Shown here: one piece after another, positions 56,267 through 64,000 of the stretch | Position numbering within the stretch: position 1 is the first letter of the stretch | How the letters are laid out: every line of letters starts with the position of its first letter | NCBI GenBank assembly: GCA_027943745.1 | Contig: AP025763.1 | Coordinates: 3,658,001 to 3,722,000, forward strand | Direction: 5' to 3' | Length of the DNA stretch: 64,000 nucleotides | DNA from: Neptuniibacter victor | GTDB lineage: Bacteria; Pseudomonadota; Gammaproteobacteria; Pseudomonadales; Balneatricaceae | The notes under the pieces: generated by a model | The model's database searches: none | Told to the model about the DNA's origin: nothing | What the model saw: only the letters and a program-made list of their open reading frames with translations | Translations under genes and position numbers: made by a program

Positions 56267-57626
56267 CACAAGGCAAAGTAATAATTGCTTCGAGGCCACC
56301 ATCAGGATGGTTCCTCAAAGCCAAATCACCACCTAATCGCTGTATTGCTCGCTGTGCAATACTCAAGCCCAATCCATACCCTTCTCGCTGACTATCGCCC
56401 CGATAAAAAGGATCACAAAGCTGTGACAATTGCTCCTCCTTCACACCGTCGCCGTAATCACGAATACGTATTTCACAATCAGTCGCCTTAGTGACAATCA
56501 GATCTATCTTTGTATCTTCCGGTGTATGCTTACAGGCATTACCTAAAATGTTATTGATAGCTCGCTCTAATAACTTAGCATTCACATTAACTTCACAGTC
56601 AGACAACATCTGTAGATCAAATTCACGCTGGGGAAAACTAAAGTGTGCATCATCTATCCACTCCTGCAACAAGAGACCTAACCAGTTTTTATCTCCTGCA
56701 ACATCCATCTGCTCGAGACGCGATAAAGAGAGTATTTCCCCTATCAGCTGATCTAAACGCTGACTCTCACGCATAATTCTAGCGACAGTTTTATCATCTT
56801 CACCCAAGCGTTGTTCAGCTATACCTGCTGCCGCCTGTAATCGCGCCAGCGGTGCACGTAGCTCATGAGAGACATCTTGCATTAAGCGCTGATGGGATGT
56901 GATTGTTTGTTGTACGTAATCAGCCATGCGATCAAAATCACGTGCAAGCTCACCTAGCTCGTCGCCTCGTTTACGCAACTTAGCATCGGTACGAGCATCC
57001 AATTCACCACGATAGATAGCCTGAGTATGCTCACCTAAGAGTTTCAATGGCCGTGCAATAATGGCCGAAACTAATAAGGCGCCCAAGGATGAAACCAATA
57101 AAATAAGTACCATTTGAGCGGACAATATTTTGCCCATCAGGTGGCCATAAGGAGAACGCTCCCAATTAAGGTCAACATCAACCTGATAAAGTCGCCCGCG
57201 TTCTGAGCTCATGGTGAAGCTATAATGGTCGTCAGACTCTGAAGGGCGATTGATAATGGCCACCACACGCCGATTGAGTTCAACATCGGTTATTGCCACA
57301 CGCTTGGCAACATTCAACCAAATTGAACGTTTCCAATCAGGGTGATCGCGCTCATGCCCTCGACGGTCATCATGGTCTCTACGGTCACGTTCATAATCAC
57401 GTTTTGGCGAACGAGGTGGGACGGGCAACAACGTACGAAAGCCTTTACGCTCGTAGCGTTCTATCATCAAATCCGCATAACCTTCAGCTTTTGCAGTCAC
57501 GACCTCCCTGAATCGATCTTGCTCTGTAACAATGCCAACAACACAAACCGTGGCAAGTAAGACAAGAAAGCTAACACTCCAGATCGCAAGAAATATTTTC
57601 CAAAATAGGCGTTTATACCACTTCAT
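56253..57626 (-). CDS. cpxA: Sensor histidine kinase, CpxA-like
   Basis: A 457-residue membrane kinase. Helix 1 is about residues 10-32 and helix 2 about 168-190, framing a periplasmic sensor. HAMP follows, then the H box DVSHELRAPLARLQ, the N box NILGNACKH, DYGDGV and GYGLGLSI. The periplasmic part contains a remarkable Arg/Asp/His-rich stretch (about residues 70-98) not typical of E. coli CpxA; it could bind metal or polyanions. It overlaps the regulator gene by four bases (ATGA). Confidence 0.85.
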   Translation of the reverse strand: MKWYKRLFWKIFLAIWSVSFLVLLATVCVVGIVTEQDRFREVVTAKAEGYADLMIERYERKGFRTLLPVPPRSPKRDYERDRRDHDDRRGHERDHPDWKRSIWLNVAKRVAITDVELNRRVVAIINRPSESDDHYSFTMSSERGRLYQVDVDLNWERSPYGHLMGKILSAQMVLILLVSSLGALLVSAIIARPLKLLGEHTQAIYRGELDARTDAKLRKRGDELGELARDFDRMADYVQQTITSHQRLMQDVSHELRAPLARLQAAAGIAEQRLGEDDKTVARIMRESQRLDQLIGEILSLSRLEQMDVAGDKNWLGLLLQEWIDDAHFSFPQREFDLQMLSDCEVNVNAKLLERAINNILGNACKHTPEDTKIDLIVTKATDCEIRIRDYGDGVKEEQLSQLCDPFYRGDSQREGYGLGLSIAQRAIQRLGGDLALRNHPDGGLEAIITLPCATRC

Positions 57627-58333
57627 ACGCCATCCTTAATGAACTGGTAACCGACGCCCCTAACGGTTTTAATCAACTCTTGATTCGGTTGATATTTCGC
57701 CAATTTCTGGCGAACACGGCTAACATGTACATCAATCGCCCGATCATATGCAGCCAATTTCCGATGAAGCACCAGTTCAGTCAATTGCTCTTTACCTAAA
57801 ACATTACCCGCATTCGCAATAAGATAGGCTAATACATTAAATTCGGTACCGGTTAACTCAAGCAGTTGTTCACTTATTTTAGCCTCACGTAAGCCTGGAT
57901 CTAAGGTAACGCCGCCCATTTCAACCATCGCATCAGGAAAGAGGGTCGTCCGCTGCTGCGGTTCTGCTCGTCGTAAGACGGCACGAATACGCGCTAAAAG
58001 TTCTCGTGGATTACAGGGCTTACTCAGATAATCATCGGCTCCCATCTCAAGCCCAAGAATACGATCTATATCTTCCCCCCTACCGGTCAGCATGACGACA
58101 GGAAGCTGAACTTTAGGCCTTATCTGTTGTAACAGCTCCAAACCAGTTTTTCCGGGCATCATTACATCAAGAATCATTAAGGCAAAACGATCTGCTCGCT
58201 GCAATTGCTCACAAGCCTCATCCGCATTATGAGCATACTCAACCAGATATCCCTCATGATTAAGGTAGTCGCCAATTAATTCACATAACTCGACATCATC
58301 ATCAACCATTAATAGACGTTGTTTATCACTCAT
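57623..58333 (-). CDS. cpxR: OmpR-family response regulator, CpxR-like
   Basis: A 236-residue regulator. The receiver domain has DDD (about 11-13), phospho-acceptor Asp in LMILDVMMPGKTG (near 56) and Lys in YLSKPCN. The C-terminal winged helix includes LTGTEFNVLAYL and RAIDVHVSRVRQKL. It pairs with the coupled kinase. A perfect CpxR-type box lies upstream at 58415-58429, so it may regulate itself and the divergent cpxP-like gene. Confidence 0.9.
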   Translation of the reverse strand: MSDKQRLLMVDDDVELCELIGDYLNHEGYLVEYAHNADEACEQLQRADRFALMILDVMMPGKTGLELLQQIRPKVQLPVVMLTGRGEDIDRILGLEMGADDYLSKPCNPRELLARIRAVLRRAEPQQRTTLFPDAMVEMGGVTLDPGLREAKISEQLLELTGTEFNVLAYLIANAGNVLGKEQLTELVLHRKLAAYDRAIDVHVSRVRQKLAKYQPNQELIKTVRGVGYQFIKDGV

Positions 58334-58414
58334 ATATTTGCCTTCACGCTAAAAGTACTCATTGAGTAAAATAATAGAACTTATCGCTACAAAAAGCTCA
58401 ATACTCTCTAGGCT

Positions 58415-58429
58415 TTTACTCAACTTTAC
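58415..58429 (-). promoter_or_regulatory. CpxR-type box
   Basis: On the minus strand the sequence is GTAAA-N5-GTAAA, an exact match to the E. coli CpxR consensus. It is about 85 bp upstream of the regulator gene and 280 bp upstream of the cpxP-like gene. No other obvious signal is seen in the 372-bp divergent region. Confidence 0.7.
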
Positions 58430-58705
58430 ACGCTAGAAAAAATACTCCCTGCTCCCTCTTACAAGCTAGCAATTGGATAAGTGAGCCACTCGCCAACCAA
58501 ATCATCTGTTATACCCATAAATATTGATACGTCTGTCCAATATCAGCTGTCGAGATCACATTGAATCAAGGCAAGCATCGTTAGTCCTCATCTATCCATT
58601 CATATGATCAGCCATTTACCAATCTTTACACCTTCGCAACCCATCTTTGCAGTGACATCACGCAAACTACACACCATCAACGAAGAGATCGTAGGAGAAA
58701 CAAAT

Positions 58706-59179
58706 ATGCGTACTAAATTTATCGCGGGTATAGCCGCAGCCGTCATCACTGTTTCAGGCTTAGGCATGACAGCTGCCTACGCAAAAGGAAGCTTTGATCA
58801 TGCAGAGAAAAGAATTGAGCATCTTGCTAAAAAACTAGATTTAACAGCGGCTCAAGAAACTGAATTGCGGGAAAAAATGCAAAGTAAGCAGAAAGATATG
58901 CAAGCCCAAAAGCAGGCAAACAGAGAGATTCGTAAGCAACTAATACAGTTGGACCCAAATTCAGAAGATTATGAAATTAAGCTAAACAGTTTAGTACTGG
59001 AAGCCCAAGAACAAACCAAAGCTCGCATTATGGCGAAGGCCGAGCAACAAGAAGTATTATTTGAAATTTTAACACCGGAACAAGAGAAATCATTTGCTGA
59101 GCTTAAAAGCGACATGCAAGACAAAATGTCAAAACGGTTTTCTGAAAAGGGTCATGAAAGAGGTAAACGCTGCCACTAA
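58706..59179 (+). CDS. cpxP: Periplasmic CpxP/Spy-family protein
   Basis: A 157-residue exported helical protein. A signal peptide (cleavage near AAYA-K) is followed by two LTxxQ-type motifs (LDLTAAQETEL and EILTPEQEKSF), the family hallmark. Spy/CpxP proteins chaperone misfolded periplasmic proteins, and CpxP damps its kinase. The tail GHERGKRCH is His/Cys-rich. ATG 58706 has AGGAG upstream; an upstream frame to 58604 is rejected. Divergent from cpxRA, as in enterobacteria. Confidence 0.85.
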   Translation: MRTKFIAGIAAAVITVSGLGMTAAYAKGSFDHAEKRIEHLAKKLDLTAAQETELREKMQSKQKDMQAQKQANREIRKQLIQLDPNSEDYEIKLNSLVLEAQEQTKARIMAKAEQQEVLFEILTPEQEKSFAELKSDMQDKMSKRFSEKGHERGKRCH

Positions 59180-59246
59180 GAAAATTAGATTCTCCCCTAT
59201 TATTGTCATCTGTTCATTTCATACTATTTGAATGATCAGGCTCTTT

Positions 59247-59270
59247 GCCCGCCCCCCAGCGGGCTTTTTT
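59247..59270 (+). terminator. Terminator of the cpxP-like gene
   Basis: GCCCGC/GCGGGC stem with a six-base loop followed by six Ts. Confidence 0.88.
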
Positions 59271-59297
59271 ACACACCAATAAAAATCACCTAACAAC

Positions 59298-59759
59298 TTA
59301 TATCAGTTTTGAAGCTATATCTTTCACATCTTCCATCACAACAAACGTACTTGTTTGCTTTACATGCGGCAAATTAGAGATCTTTTCCCCTAGCACCTCT
59401 CGATAGTTATCGATATCGGAGGTACGCACTTTCAATAAATAATCAAAGTTTGCCGCAATCATATGGCACTGTTCGATCTCAGGAATACCGCGTACGGCTT
59501 CATTAAAAGCCTGCAAAGCTTTGGTTTTGGTATCACTCATTGTCACTTGAACAAAAGCAATATGCTTAGAGCCGAGCTTTTTCTGGTCAATGAGCGCCGT
59601 ATACCCCATAACATAACCGAGCTCTTCAAGCCTACGCATACGCACCTGACAGGGGGTCTTGGACAAGCCCACTCGGGAGGCAAGCTCAGTCACGGTGATC
59701 CGGCCATTCTTCTGCAACTCTCGCAATATAGCTAGATCAAGCTTATCTAAGTTTTCCAT
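59298..59759 (-). CDS. putR: Lrp/AsnC-family regulator, probably PutR
   Basis: A 153-residue Lrp-type protein: helix-turn-helix (ITVTELASRVGLSKTPCQVRMRRLE) and an RAM ligand domain (about 65-150, with CHMIAANFDYLLKVRTSD). It is divergent from putP and near putA, and PutA here lacks its own DNA-binding domain, so it is probably the proline-responsive activator PutR. Confidence 0.85.
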   Translation of the reverse strand: MENLDKLDLAILRELQKNGRITVTELASRVGLSKTPCQVRMRRLEELGYVMGYTALIDQKKLGSKHIAFVQVTMSDTKTKALQAFNEAVRGIPEIEQCHMIAANFDYLLKVRTSDIDNYREVLGEKISNLPHVKQTSTFVVMEDVKDIASKLI

Positions 59760-60140
59760 CTACACCTCACCTTTATACAAAAGGGAAAAAGCCAACCTAA
59801 GAGAAATAAATATAGTGAAAACGACTTTGGGCTACAAGTGTACTAAGCTTTTTAACAAGATATGAGCACCTCTTAAGACAATAAAGCCATGAGCAAGCAC
59901 AGCAAAAAGATCATTCGCCCGATAACGGATAGCAAAAAAGACAAATAACCTATAAATCCAATCAATTCAGGCTAAATTACCAGAAAAATGCGCGTAATAT
60001 TTTGTACCGTTATGCCTAAGTTGAACTACTGTTGATATTTTATCCAGTAGAAAATGGATTTAATCAGGAGATGATTAAGTGACAGGGATAACACAGGATG
60101 GAACGATAATAAGCATAATATATGACAATGAGGTTTCTAC
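59760..60140. other. putR-putP divergent regulatory region
   Basis: No gene is visible in this 381-bp stretch. It contains AATTCAGGCTAAA (59964-59976), similar to the AATTAGACTAAA repeats before putA with one extra base, and a small dyad ATCCA/TGGAT (60042-60059). It probably carries promoters for both genes. ATGAGG precedes the putP start. Confidence 0.5.
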
Positions 60141-61613
60141 ATGGTAACCGTAACCATTACCTTTATTCTTTACTTAATCCTGATGTTGGCCATCGGCATT
60201 GTTGCCTATCGCCGCACTCAGGATCTGTCTGACTACGTTCTTGGTGGACGTAACTTAGGGCCGATCCCAAGTGCGTTGAGTGCTGGCGCATCAGACATGA
60301 GCGGCTGGCTACTAATGGGCCTTCCTGGCTACGCAATGGCCGCAGGCTATGGCTCATTCTGGCTAGCAGGTGGCCTTCTTGTGGGCACTTGGCTGAACTG
60401 GCTATTAGTGGCACAGCGCCTTCGTGTTTATTCACAACGCGCGGATGATGCGTTAACGCTACCGGCCTTTTTTGAAAAGCGCTTTGAAGACAATAGCCAT
60501 AGCCTACGTGTCATCTCAGCGATCTTTGTCCTAGCTTTCTTCCTGTTCTACACCAGCTCAGGGCTAGTGGCAGGCGGTAAGCTTTTCGAAACCGTATTTG
60601 GATTTGACTATACCATTGCCGTACTTGTCGGTGCCGTTGCAGTTATCTCTTATACTTTATTCGGTGGTTTCCTTGCTGTCTCTTGGACCGATGTTGTTCA
60701 AGGTTTATTGATGGTAGGCGCTCTTATCTTAGTCCCTCTATTTGCAATGGGCGAAATTGGCGGTTTAAGCGGAACACTTGCTGCTGTCGAAGCGAAAAAC
60801 CCTGAATTGCTGAATATGTTTACTGATGCAGAGGGTGAAGCAATTACCTTAATCGGTACATTGTCACTTCTAGGCTGGGGCCTTGGCTATTTTGGCCAGC
60901 CACACATCCTAGCCCGCTTCAAAGGCATAAAAAGCAAAGACCACGTTCCAGCTGCTCGTCGAATTGCGGTTATCTGGAGCGGTATCTCTATGGCAGGTGC
61001 GTGTTTGATCGGCCTAGCAGCGATCGGCTACCTTCCTGAAGGACTTGGCGATAACGAAACTGTATTTATGGTTTTAGTTGACGCTCTATTTCATCCCGCT
61101 ATTGCTGGTATTTTATTAGCCGCAATTCTTGCTGCGGTAATGAGTACAGCAGATTCTCAGCTATTGGTATCCTCTTCTGCACTTGCTGAAGACTTTTATA
61201 AAGCACTCTTCAATCAAGATGCTTCGCAGGAACAGTTAGTCAAAGTAGGCCGTATTGCCGTTGTTGTGATTGCGATTATTGCGACAGCATTAGCGATGGA
61301 CAAAGATTCAAAAGTACTCGCACTTGTGTCTTATGCATGGGCAGGCTTTGGTGCCGCTTTCGGCCCAGCACTTATACTTTCCCTTTATTGGAAACGGATG
61401 AACAAAGCTGGCGCTCTAGCAGGTATTATCACTGGTGGTGTTACAGTGGTGGTATGGAAGCAACTGTCTGGCGGATGGTTTGACGTCTATGAAATTATCC
61501 CTGGAGTACTGTTTGCTTTCGTAGCAATCATTATCGCTTCGCTCGTGACGGCCCCACCTTCAGCCTCGATTCAACAACGCTTTGACGATGTAGAATCTGA
61601 AGTTAAAAGCTAA
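60141..61613 (+). CDS. putP: Sodium/proline symporter
   Basis: A 490-residue SSS-family transporter with about 13 transmembrane helices. Conserved residues include GASDMSGWLLMGLPG in helix 2, GGFLAVSWTDVVQG, and MSTADSQLLVSSSALAED with Ser/Thr sodium ligands. It imports proline with sodium to feed PutA. A strong terminator follows at 61638, so putA has its own promoter. Confidence 0.95.
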   Translation: MVTVTITFILYLILMLAIGIVAYRRTQDLSDYVLGGRNLGPIPSALSAGASDMSGWLLMGLPGYAMAAGYGSFWLAGGLLVGTWLNWLLVAQRLRVYSQRADDALTLPAFFEKRFEDNSHSLRVISAIFVLAFFLFYTSSGLVAGGKLFETVFGFDYTIAVLVGAVAVISYTLFGGFLAVSWTDVVQGLLMVGALILVPLFAMGEIGGLSGTLAAVEAKNPELLNMFTDAEGEAITLIGTLSLLGWGLGYFGQPHILARFKGIKSKDHVPAARRIAVIWSGISMAGACLIGLAAIGYLPEGLGDNETVFMVLVDALFHPAIAGILLAAILAAVMSTADSQLLVSSSALAEDFYKALFNQDASQEQLVKVGRIAVVVIAIIATALAMDKDSKVLALVSYAWAGFGAAFGPALILSLYWKRMNKAGALAGIITGGVTVVVWKQLSGGWFDVYEIIPGVLFAFVAIIIASLVTAPPSASIQQRFDDVESEVKS

Positions 61614-61637
61614 TGTAGAGATCAACGCTCTATTCCT

Positions 61638-61671
61638 AAGCCTCGATTACTTCGGTAATCGGGGCTTTTTT
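61638..61671 (+). terminator. Terminator of putP
   Basis: A 13-bp stem (AAGCCTCGATTAC with GTAATCGGGGCTT, one G-T pair) capped by a stable TTCG tetraloop and followed by Ts. Confidence 0.93.
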
Positions 61672-61723
61672 ATGCCCAAAACATTAAAACCCATATAGAC
61701 CAAAAAACATAATAAAACACAAC

Positions 61724-61796
61724 AATTAGACTAAATATTATTATAAATTAAGGGATTTTGCCTTAATAACACAAAAACGAGGTAAATTAGACTAAA
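61724..61796 (+). promoter_or_regulatory. Paired AATTAGACTAAA direct repeats upstream of putA
   Basis: Two exact copies of the 12-mer (61724-61735 and 61785-61796) are 61 bp apart, close to six helical turns. A third, partial match (ATATAGACCAAA) lies near 61693. This suggests cooperative binding by an Lrp-type protein such as PutR. Confidence 0.6.
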
Positions 61797-61813
61797 ACCA
61801 TTGTTATAAAATA

Positions 61814-61834
61814 TACCTCATAAGATATGAGGTA
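61814..61834 (+). promoter_or_regulatory. Perfect 9-bp hairpin covering the putA ribosome site
   Basis: TACCTCATA, AGA, TATGAGGTA. The right arm contains GAGG, the probable Shine-Dalgarno of putA, seven bases before the ATG at 61842. It may be an operator or a translation-limiting hairpin. Confidence 0.55.
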
Positions 61835-61841
61835 ATTAATT

Positions 61842-64000
61842 ATGAGTTTATCGATCGAACAGTGCCGCTTAAATATCCGCAATCATTATTTAGCGAACGA
61901 AACTGATGTTATCCAAAATCTAATTGAACAAGCATCATTAGACAAACAAGACAGGTGCGCCATCACCGATAGTGCAGCCGATCTTGTACGGAAAGTTCGA
62001 AACGAAAGCTCCCCCTCCATGATGGAAAAGTTTCTTGCCGAATATGGATTAACAACCAAAGAGGGTGTGGCACTGATGTGTCTCGCTGAAGCCCTGCTCC
62101 GTGTCCCTGATAACATTACCATCGATGCACTGATTGAAGATAAGGTTGCCTCAGGCAATTGGAAAGGTCACTTAGGGCAATCAGCATCCTCTTTGGTAAA
62201 CAGCTCGACGTGGGCCTTACTCATCACTGGTAAATTACTGCAAAATGATGAAGAGAAAAAACTCGGGTCTACACTAAAAGGGATGATCAAACGACTTGGC
62301 GAACCCTTGGTTAGAACCGCCGTTGCACAAGCGATGAAAGAGCTAGGACGCCAATTTGTACTAGGCCGCACGATTGAAGAAGCAACGAAACAAGCCCAGA
62401 AATTAGAGAAAAAAGGCTACACCTATTCCTACGACATGTTGGGCGAAGCAGCGAGAACCGATGAAGATGCGGTTCGCTACTTAAACGCTTATTCCCAAGC
62501 GATTACTGAACTGAGTACGCGCTGCACAAGCGACGACATTCGCAACAACCCGGGCATCTCTGTCAAATTGTCAGCGCTACATGCCCGCTACGAATGGGGT
62601 CAACGTGATCGTGTCATGGCGGAGCTTGTTGAACGGACCCTTTCGTTAGCGATCCAAGCTAAAGAAGCAAATATGGGGTTCAATATCGATGCTGAAGAAG
62701 CCGATCGTTTAGATCTGTCTCTCGATGTGATCGATACGGTCTTATCTGACTCACGTCTAGCTAACTGGAACGGATTCGGCATCGTTGTTCAGGCGTTCGG
62801 TCAACGCGCCAGCCATGTTTTAGACTGGCTCTATGCCACAGCAACACGTTTAGACCGAAACATTATGGTACGCCTTGTAAAAGGCGCCTATTGGGATGCA
62901 GAGATCAAACGCGCTCAAGTTTTAGGCTTAGAAGGCTTCCCTGTTTTCACCCGCAAGGTTAACTCAGACCTATCCTACATGTGCTGTGCAGAAAAACTGC
63001 TAGGCATGACCGATCGAATTTATCCACAATTTGCGACTCATAACGCACACTCTGCGGCCTCGATTCTTTACATGGCGCAGAAACAGAATGTGGATAACTA
63101 CGAATTTCAGCGCCTGCATGGCATGGGCGAATCACTACATGACACTGTGCTTACCTCCAACAACACCCGTTGCCGAATTTATGCGCCGGTTGGAGCACAT
63201 CAAGATCTGCTAGCTTACCTTGTACGTCGCTTATTAGAGAACGGTGCAAACAGCTCCTTTGTGAACCAGATCGTCGATACGCGGATTACTCCTGAGGAGA
63301 TCGCCAAAGATCCTTTCACTCAAATTGAAGAGACCAAAGGCAGTTTGTCCAACTCAGTAATTGCAAAACCAGCAATGATTTTTGGTGAAAAACGACTAAA
63401 TGCCAGAGGGTGGGATATTACAGACCCCGTCACGCTGAATTCGCTTGAAAAGCAACGTGCGGAATTTTTAACGCACACATGGAACGCGGCCCCTTTGATC
63501 TCCGGCACAAGCAGTAGTACTGGTAAGCTCGAGATTTTAAATCCAGCCAACCCAACTGATCTAGTCGGTCATGTGACTTGCACAAACAGCGCAGACATCG
63601 AAACCGCAATAACAGCTGCCGAACTCGGATTTCAACGCTGGTCCAAAACAGATGCTAGCGAGCGCGCTGCCTGCTTACTTCGGGTCGCAGACCTGTTTGA
63701 GCAGAATGCCGCTGAGCTGTTTGCCTTGGCAAGCAGAGAAGCAGGGAAAACACTATTAGATAGCGTCGGCGAAATCCGTGAGGCCGTTGATTTTGCTCGT
63801 TTCTATGCAAATGAAGCGGAAAAGCATAGTGAAGAGAAAGCACGTGGCATCGTCACCTGTATATCCCCTTGGAACTTTCCTCTCGCCATTTTCTCTGGCC
63901 AAGTCTTAGCAGCCATAGCCTCAGGTAACTCAGTCATCGCCAAGCCCGCTGACCAAACACCGTTGATCGCCTTTAGGGCGGTCGAACTTATGCATCAAGC
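61842..64000 (+). CDS. putA: Bifunctional proline dehydrogenase / glutamate semialdehyde dehydrogenase (3' end outside window)
   Basis: About 719 residues are visible and the frame is open at the right edge; family members are about 1050-1300 long. The proline dehydrogenase barrel shows YSYDMLGEAARTD, SVKLSALHARY, RLVKGAYWDAEIKRA, FATHNAHSA and LHGMGESLHD (FAD and proline binding). From about residue 560 an aldehyde dehydrogenase domain begins, with CISPWNFPLAIF and SGNSVIAKPADQTP. It lacks the N-terminal ribbon-helix-helix of E. coli PutA, so it is not its own repressor. It converts proline to glutamate at the inner membrane. ATG 61842 follows GAGG. Confidence 0.95.
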   Translation, partial: MSLSIEQCRLNIRNHYLANETDVIQNLIEQASLDKQDRCAITDSAADLVRKVRNESSPSMMEKFLAEYGLTTKEGVALMCLAEALLRVPDNITIDALIEDKVASGNWKGHLGQSASSLVNSSTWALLITGKLLQNDEEKKLGSTLKGMIKRLGEPLVRTAVAQAMKELGRQFVLGRTIEEATKQAQKLEKKGYTYSYDMLGEAARTDEDAVRYLNAYSQAITELSTRCTSDDIRNNPGISVKLSALHARYEWGQRDRVMAELVERTLSLAIQAKEANMGFNIDAEEADRLDLSLDVIDTVLSDSRLANWNGFGIVVQAFGQRASHVLDWLYATATRLDRNIMVRLVKGAYWDAEIKRAQVLGLEGFPVFTRKVNSDLSYMCCAEKLLGMTDRIYPQFATHNAHSAASILYMAQKQNVDNYEFQRLHGMGESLHDTVLTSNNTRCRIYAPVGAHQDLLAYLVRRLLENGANSSFVNQIVDTRITPEEIAKDPFTQIEETKGSLSNSVIAKPAMIFGEKRLNARGWDITDPVTLNSLEKQRAEFLTHTWNAAPLISGTSSSTGKLEILNPANPTDLVGHVTCTNSADIETAITAAELGFQRWSKTDASERAACLLRVADLFEQNAAELFALASREAGKTLLDSVGEIREAVDFARFYANEAEKHSEEKARGIVTCISPWNFPLAIFSGQVLAAIASGNSVIAKPADQTPLIAFRAVELMHQ

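Overview
The window looks like chromosomal DNA of a free-living marine gammaproteobacterium of the Oceanospirillales type (relatives of Neptunomonas, Amphritea or Marinobacterium). This is inferred from gene content and protein resemblance, not from a search. Supporting content includes a cytochrome c5/Rep pair, an AST arginine-degradation operon, a PutR/PutP/PutA proline block, glnK-amtB, a glycine-betaine type binding protein, and five c-di-GMP enzymes. Coding density is high and most genes have clear Shine-Dalgarno sites. The first gene is cut by the left edge and putA by the right edge.

Layout. 1-5 kb: a membrane GGDEF/EAL protein, a chemoreceptor and a small phosphatase-like protein, then tRNA-Thr(TGT). 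5-12 kb: a fasciclin-domain protein, a transaminase/omega-amidase pair, a pseudouridine synthase and a CoA-transferase family enzyme. 12-15.2 kb: a formate/nitrite-family channel, a PP2C-phosphatase/Ser-Thr-kinase fusion and cyanase, probably one nitrogen-acquisition unit. 15.5-19.5 kb: a globin-coupled diguanylate cyclase and two periplasmic binding proteins.

20.0-35.6 kb is a genomic island. It sits at tRNA-Arg(CCG) and is bounded by a perfect 104-bp direct repeat (20019-20122 and 35511-35614) that contains the 5' half of the tRNA plus its upstream DNA. It holds a tyrosine recombinase and looks like a defence island. Its cargo is a 1972-residue DUF4011-helicase-nuclease, a winged-helix/nuclease protein, a translationally coupled nuclease plus phosphoribosyltransferase-like pair, and a divergent PD-(D/E)XK protein. 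It also holds a decayed HNH endonuclease, unknown genes and a cluster of GC-rich hairpins. The nuclease/phosphoribosyltransferase-like pair is my best candidate for an undescribed system.

35.6-48.9 kb returns to core genome: cytochrome c5, rep, comM, ubiK, glnK-amtB-glnK under a sigma-54/NtrC-like promoter, and three more GGDEF/EAL proteins, one with both active sites lost. 49.0-56.3 kb is an arginine succinyltransferase operon (astC, M20 hydrolase, DUF1338, astA, astD, astB). It has no astE, so the M20 hydrolase may take that step. 56.2-59.2 kb is a CpxAR-like two-component system divergent from a cpxP-like gene, with a perfect CpxR-type box between them. 59.3-64 kb is proline use: PutR-like Lrp regulator, PutP, and PutA without the N-terminal DNA-binding domain. 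Arginine and proline catabolism both yield glutamate, so the right third is largely an amino-acid catabolic region.
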